Part shown: positions 62,226 to 64,000 of the stretch, one piece after another
Layout of the letters: each line of letters opens with the position of its first letter
Numbering within the stretch: the first letter of the stretch is position 1
From: Streptomyces sp. NBC_01214
Lineage (GTDB): Bacteria > Actinomycetota > Actinomycetes > Streptomycetales > Streptomycetaceae
Length of the DNA stretch: 64,000 nt
Reading direction: 5' to 3'
Assembly: GCF_026340975.1 (NCBI RefSeq)
Contig: NZ_JAPEOS010000001.1
Coordinates: forward strand, 2,699,001-2,763,000
Translations under genes and position numbers: made by a program
The notes under the pieces: generated by a model
Database searches by the model: none
Seen by the model: only the letters and a program-made list of their open reading frames with translations
Told to the model about the DNA's origin: nothing

Positions 62226-63830
62226 ATGAACCGCAAGACCATGGTGCTGACGGCCGCGGCCGGACTGCTCACCCCCGCGCTGGCCGCCTGCGGCAGCGCG
62301 AGCGGCGGAGGAGCAGGATCCGGAGCGATCGTCGTCGGAACCACCGATCGGTTCGAGGCCGCAGACTTCGCTCCCGCCCCCTTCGACCCGGCCTACGCCT
62401 ACGACGCCAGCACCTGGAACGTCCTGCGCCAGACCGTCCAGACGCTGATGCACACGCCGCGCGGCGGCGGCCAGCCCGTCCCCGAAGCGGCCTCCGCCTG
62501 CCGCTTCACCGACGCCGGCAACGAGAGCTACCGCTGCACCCTGCGCCCCGATCTGAAGTTCGCCGACGGTGAGCCCCTCACCGCCAAGGACGTCAAGTTC
62601 TCCATCGACCGCGTCCGCGCCATCAAGGACGAGAACGGCCCCTCCTCGCTGCTCTCCACCCTCGACAACGTCGAGGTCAAGGGCACCGACACCGTCGTCT
62701 TCCACCTGAAGACCCCCGACGCGACCTTCCCGTTCAAGCTCTCCACCCCCGCCGCCGGCATCGTCAGCGAAAAGAACTACGACGCCAAGAAGCTCCGCGA
62801 GGGCTTCGCCGTGGACGGCTCCGGCCCGTACACGATGAAGGCCGAGGTCAAGGGCAACCTGCTGGTCCGCGCCGTCTTCACCAAGAACCCGCACTACAAG
62901 GGCGACCTCAAGCTGCAGAACGACAAGGTCGAACTGCGCACCTTCACCGACTCCCCGACCATGGGCAAGGCACTCACCGACGGGAAGATCCACATGGTCT
63001 CCCGCACCCTGTCGCCCGCCCAGATCACCGAGTTCAGCGCCCAGCCGCCCAAGGGCGTCAAGCTGGTCCCGATGCCCGGCCTGGAGATCCGCTACCTCGG
63101 CTTCAACACCGAGGCACCGGTCGTCAAGGACAAGGCCGTGCGCCAGGCGCTCGCCGCCGCCGTCGACCGCGGCCAGCTCATCTCCAAGGTCTACGGCAAG
63201 TCCGCCCAGCCGCTCTACTCGCTGGTCCCCACCACCGTGACGGGCCACGTCAACTCCTTCTACAACAAGTACGGCGAGGCCAACACGCCCAAGGCCGCCG
63301 CCCTGCTGAAGGAGGCCGGGATCAAGACCCCGGTCAAGCTGACCCTGCACTACACCAGCGACCACTACGGCGACGGCACGGCCGCCGAGTTCGAGGCCCT
63401 CAAGGCCCAGCTCAACTCCACCGGCCTGTTCGACATCACCGTCCAGGGCAGCGAGTGGACGGACTTCCGCCCCGCCCAGAAGAAGGGCGACCACGCCGCC
63501 TACGGGCTCGGCTGGTTCCCCGACTACCCGGACGCAGACAACTTCCTCGCCCCGTTCCTGGAGCAGGACAACTTCTTGGGCACGCCGTACGCCAACAGCG
63601 CGGTGCGCAGCAGGCTCATCCCCGAATCCCGGCGGGCGGTCGACCGCACGGTCGCCGTCCCCGCGATCACGGAGATGCAGGACATCGTCGCCGAGGACGT
63701 GCCCGTCCTGCCCCTGTGGCAGGGCAAGCAGTACGTCGCCGCACGCGACGGGATCACCGGAGTGGAGTGGTCGGTCAACGCCATCTCCGACCTCCAGTTG
63801 TGGGAGCTCGGCCGTGGCGTAAGCGGCTGA
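62226..63830 (+). CDS. ABC transporter solute-binding lipoprotein (peptide/nickel family)
   Basis: 534 residues. Lipobox PALAAC with Cys22 for lipid attachment. The family-5 substrate-binding fold is clear: RPDLKFADGEPLTAKDVKFS, TPDATFPFKLSTPAAG, VDGSGPYTMKAEV and PVLPLWQGKQYVAARDGI near the end. It would bind a peptide or similar ligand outside the membrane and hand it to a permease that lies beyond the right edge. ATG 62226 has GGGAG upstream. Confidence 0.92.
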   Translation: MNRKTMVLTAAAGLLTPALAACGSASGGGAGSGAIVVGTTDRFEAADFAPAPFDPAYAYDASTWNVLRQTVQTLMHTPRGGGQPVPEAASACRFTDAGNESYRCTLRPDLKFADGEPLTAKDVKFSIDRVRAIKDENGPSSLLSTLDNVEVKGTDTVVFHLKTPDATFPFKLSTPAAGIVSEKNYDAKKLREGFAVDGSGPYTMKAEVKGNLLVRAVFTKNPHYKGDLKLQNDKVELRTFTDSPTMGKALTDGKIHMVSRTLSPAQITEFSAQPPKGVKLVPMPGLEIRYLGFNTEAPVVKDKAVRQALAAAVDRGQLISKVYGKSAQPLYSLVPTTVTGHVNSFYNKYGEANTPKAAALLKEAGIKTPVKLTLHYTSDHYGDGTAAEFEALKAQLNSTGLFDITVQGSEWTDFRPAQKKGDHAAYGLGWFPDYPDADNFLAPFLEQDNFLGTPYANSAVRSRLIPESRRAVDRTVAVPAITEMQDIVAEDVPVLPLWQGKQYVAARDGITGVEWSVNAISDLQLWELGRGVSG

Positions 63831-63901
63831 GCAAGGCAAAGACCGGCAGCGGGTGTCGCGGGCCGGAACAACGAAACAGTTCGACTGTGAAGGACGTTCG
63901 C

Positions 63902-64000
63902 GTGAATCGACGTAACCAGTGGCTGGCGGCCCCGCTCGGCGCAGCCACCGCCGCCGCGCTGCTCAGCGGTTGCGGTTCGACCGATGGCTCCAATGCCGGC
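63902..64000 (+). CDS. lipoprotein, 5' part (probably second ABC solute-binding protein; 3' end outside window)
   Basis: 33 codons before the edge. Starts MNRRNQWLAAPLGAATAAAL with the lipobox LLSGC, then GSTDGSN, exactly the beginning of a solute-binding lipoprotein such as the preceding one. AAGGACG precedes GTG 63902, 72 bp after the first lipoprotein gene, so both belong to one operon. Too short to say more. Confidence 0.8.
   Translation, partial: MNRRNQWLAAPLGAATAAALLSGCGSTDGSNAG

Overview
The window is about 64 kb of very GC-rich DNA with Streptomyces character. Evidence for the genus: strong third-position G/C bias, GTG starts and GTGA/ATGA overlaps, a chaplin pair with an LAXTG sortase signal, MshC of mycothiol synthesis, a GylR-type glycerol operon and a cobalamin methionine synthase. 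From memory of Streptomyces coelicolor, the gene order metH - gylR - glpF/glpK/glpD - parJ - mshC - SCO1664 trio - chaplins - soxR matches the SCO1657 to SCO1697 stretch, so this looks like conserved core chromosome. I see no transposase, integrase, prophage or CRISPR array.

Layout. 1-10 kb: the end of a molybdopterin oxidoreductase, a CitMHS transporter, then an aldehyde/alcohol/acyl-CoA oxidation block with a TetR regulator, followed by YiaA, a second TetR, a MaoC hydratase and SoxR. 10.6-15 kb (minus strand): a BKACE-like protein, a zinc-ribbon protein, an alpha/beta hydrolase and a DUF1343 (NamZ-type) lipoprotein or secreted enzyme. 15-23 kb: an SDR - acyl-CoA ligase - TetR operon, a secreted subtilase, and a phosphotransferase - acyl-CoA dehydrogenase pair, then a metallo-beta-lactamase-fold protein. 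23-31.8 kb: a His-rich protein, two DUF202 membrane proteins, a NUDIX hydrolase, an FAD dehydrogenase, an ASCH protein and two amino-acid permeases, the second with a small upstream ORF. 31.8-36.9 kb: a PAS-GAF-SpoIIE phosphatase, an ECF41-type sigma factor with a divergent membrane gene, tRNA-Leu(GAG) and an M20 peptidase. 37-38.3 kb: the chaplin pair. 38.3-46 kb: small hypotheticals, a RecD-like helicase with lost ATPase motifs, an aldo/keto reductase, an F420-type oxidoreductase, a ferritin-like protein and CorA. 46-49.6 kb: phosphatase, DUF3090, SCO1664 and MshC. 49.6-57 kb: YwqG-like protein, ParJ and the glycerol operon with GylR. 57-64 kb: MetH, a HAD phosphatase, a palindrome-rich gap and two ABC solute-binding lipoproteins.

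How the genes work together. Three separate TetR genes sit beside acyl-CoA or aldehyde metabolism genes. Each has its own palindrome, and each palindrome occurs twice in the window, in front of the genes it would control. This suggests three small acyl-CoA/alcohol regulons side by side. GylR has a matching pair of boxes in front of its own gene and in front of glpF. The points most worth a second look are the (Gly-Asn-Pro)x41 stalk in the wall-anchored chaplin, the helicase without Walker motifs, the uORF fused by overlap to an asparagine-type permease, the ribosome-binding-site hairpin of the subtilase, and a run of palindromes between the HAD gene and the ABC lipoproteins. All family assignments are by reading motifs; nothing was searched against a database.
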